Source: Loripinus fragilis
Lineage: Eukaryota > Mollusca > Bivalvia > Lucinida > Lucinidae
Direction: 5' to 3'
NCBI GenBank assembly: GCA_964019695.1
Contig: OZ026530.1
Span: 27,230,108 to 27,294,107 of the forward strand
DNA length: 64,000 nt
The notes beneath the pieces were generated by a model. That model saw nothing but the letters and a program-made list of their open reading frames with translations. It did no database searches and was not told the DNA's origin. Shown here one piece after another: positions 63,966-64,000 of this stretch. Within the stretch, counting starts at the first letter, position 1. Each line of letters opens with the position of its first letter. The position numbers and the translations under genes are program-made.

Positions 63966-64000
63966 GTATGTAACCTTTTCTATCAGTATCTACATATAAC

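Noticed and set aside
1375..63315. tRNA genes, from box A and box B motifs
   Set aside because: The motifs head SINEs with conserved bodies, tails and in places target duplications. No complete cloverleaf was found.

Overview
This window comes from a repeat-rich, AT-rich invertebrate genome, most likely a bivalve mollusc or a close lophotrochozoan relative. The evidence is an invertebrate-type talin gene split by long introns, abundant tRNA-derived SINEs, dense palindromic MITEs, tandem-repeat-cored elements that start with a short palindrome and (CCGT)n, and a LINE fragment of a type common in molluscs and cnidarians. The species call is inference; the repeat families are described from their recurrence here, without a database.

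Only one protein-coding gene can be supported: talin, the FERM-domain adaptor that binds integrin beta tails and links them to vinculin and actin. It runs left to right on the + strand. The start codon is at 10888, in an exon that begins with a splice acceptor, so at least one further 5' UTR exon lies upstream. Nineteen coding exons are placed at base resolution by translation, splice consensus and phase. They cover F0, F1, F2, F3, the head-rod linker and rod bundles R1 to the start of R4, about 931 residues. The gene continues past the right edge. Positions 1-10816 are upstream or a 5' intron and contain only repeats.

The most unusual observation is that four talin exons have had one edge, together with its splice site, tandemly amplified. 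Exon 6 has three extra truncated copies of its 5' edge, each ending in stop codons. Exon 10 has fifteen extra copies of its 5' edge, all in frame and stop-free, giving 16 successive 3' splice sites. Exon 11 has ten extra copies of its 3' edge, all in frame, giving 11 successive 5' splice sites. Exon 15 has two extra copies of its 3' edge, out of frame, one with a stop. Exons 10 and 11 are adjacent and mirror each other, so any acceptor of one and any donor of the other would keep frame. Differences between exon 6 and exon 10 copies are silent apart from one rearranged patch in the first exon 10 unit, and those between exon 15 copies are mostly silent. The copies may be variants of a constrained sequence, real coding modules, or an assembly mixture of haplotypes. 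RNA and long reads would decide.

The rest is intron packed with repeats. SINE-A, -B and -C have different tRNA-like heads and a related 3' tail. Palindromic MITE families are labelled P, Q, R, S, T, U, V and W here. There are also four elements with a 5' palindrome and 3' hairpin, two elements with 8-bp target duplications, nested insertions, minisatellites and a decayed LINE. MITE family P sits within about 33 bp of the 3' splice site of three different exons, each time in the same orientation.
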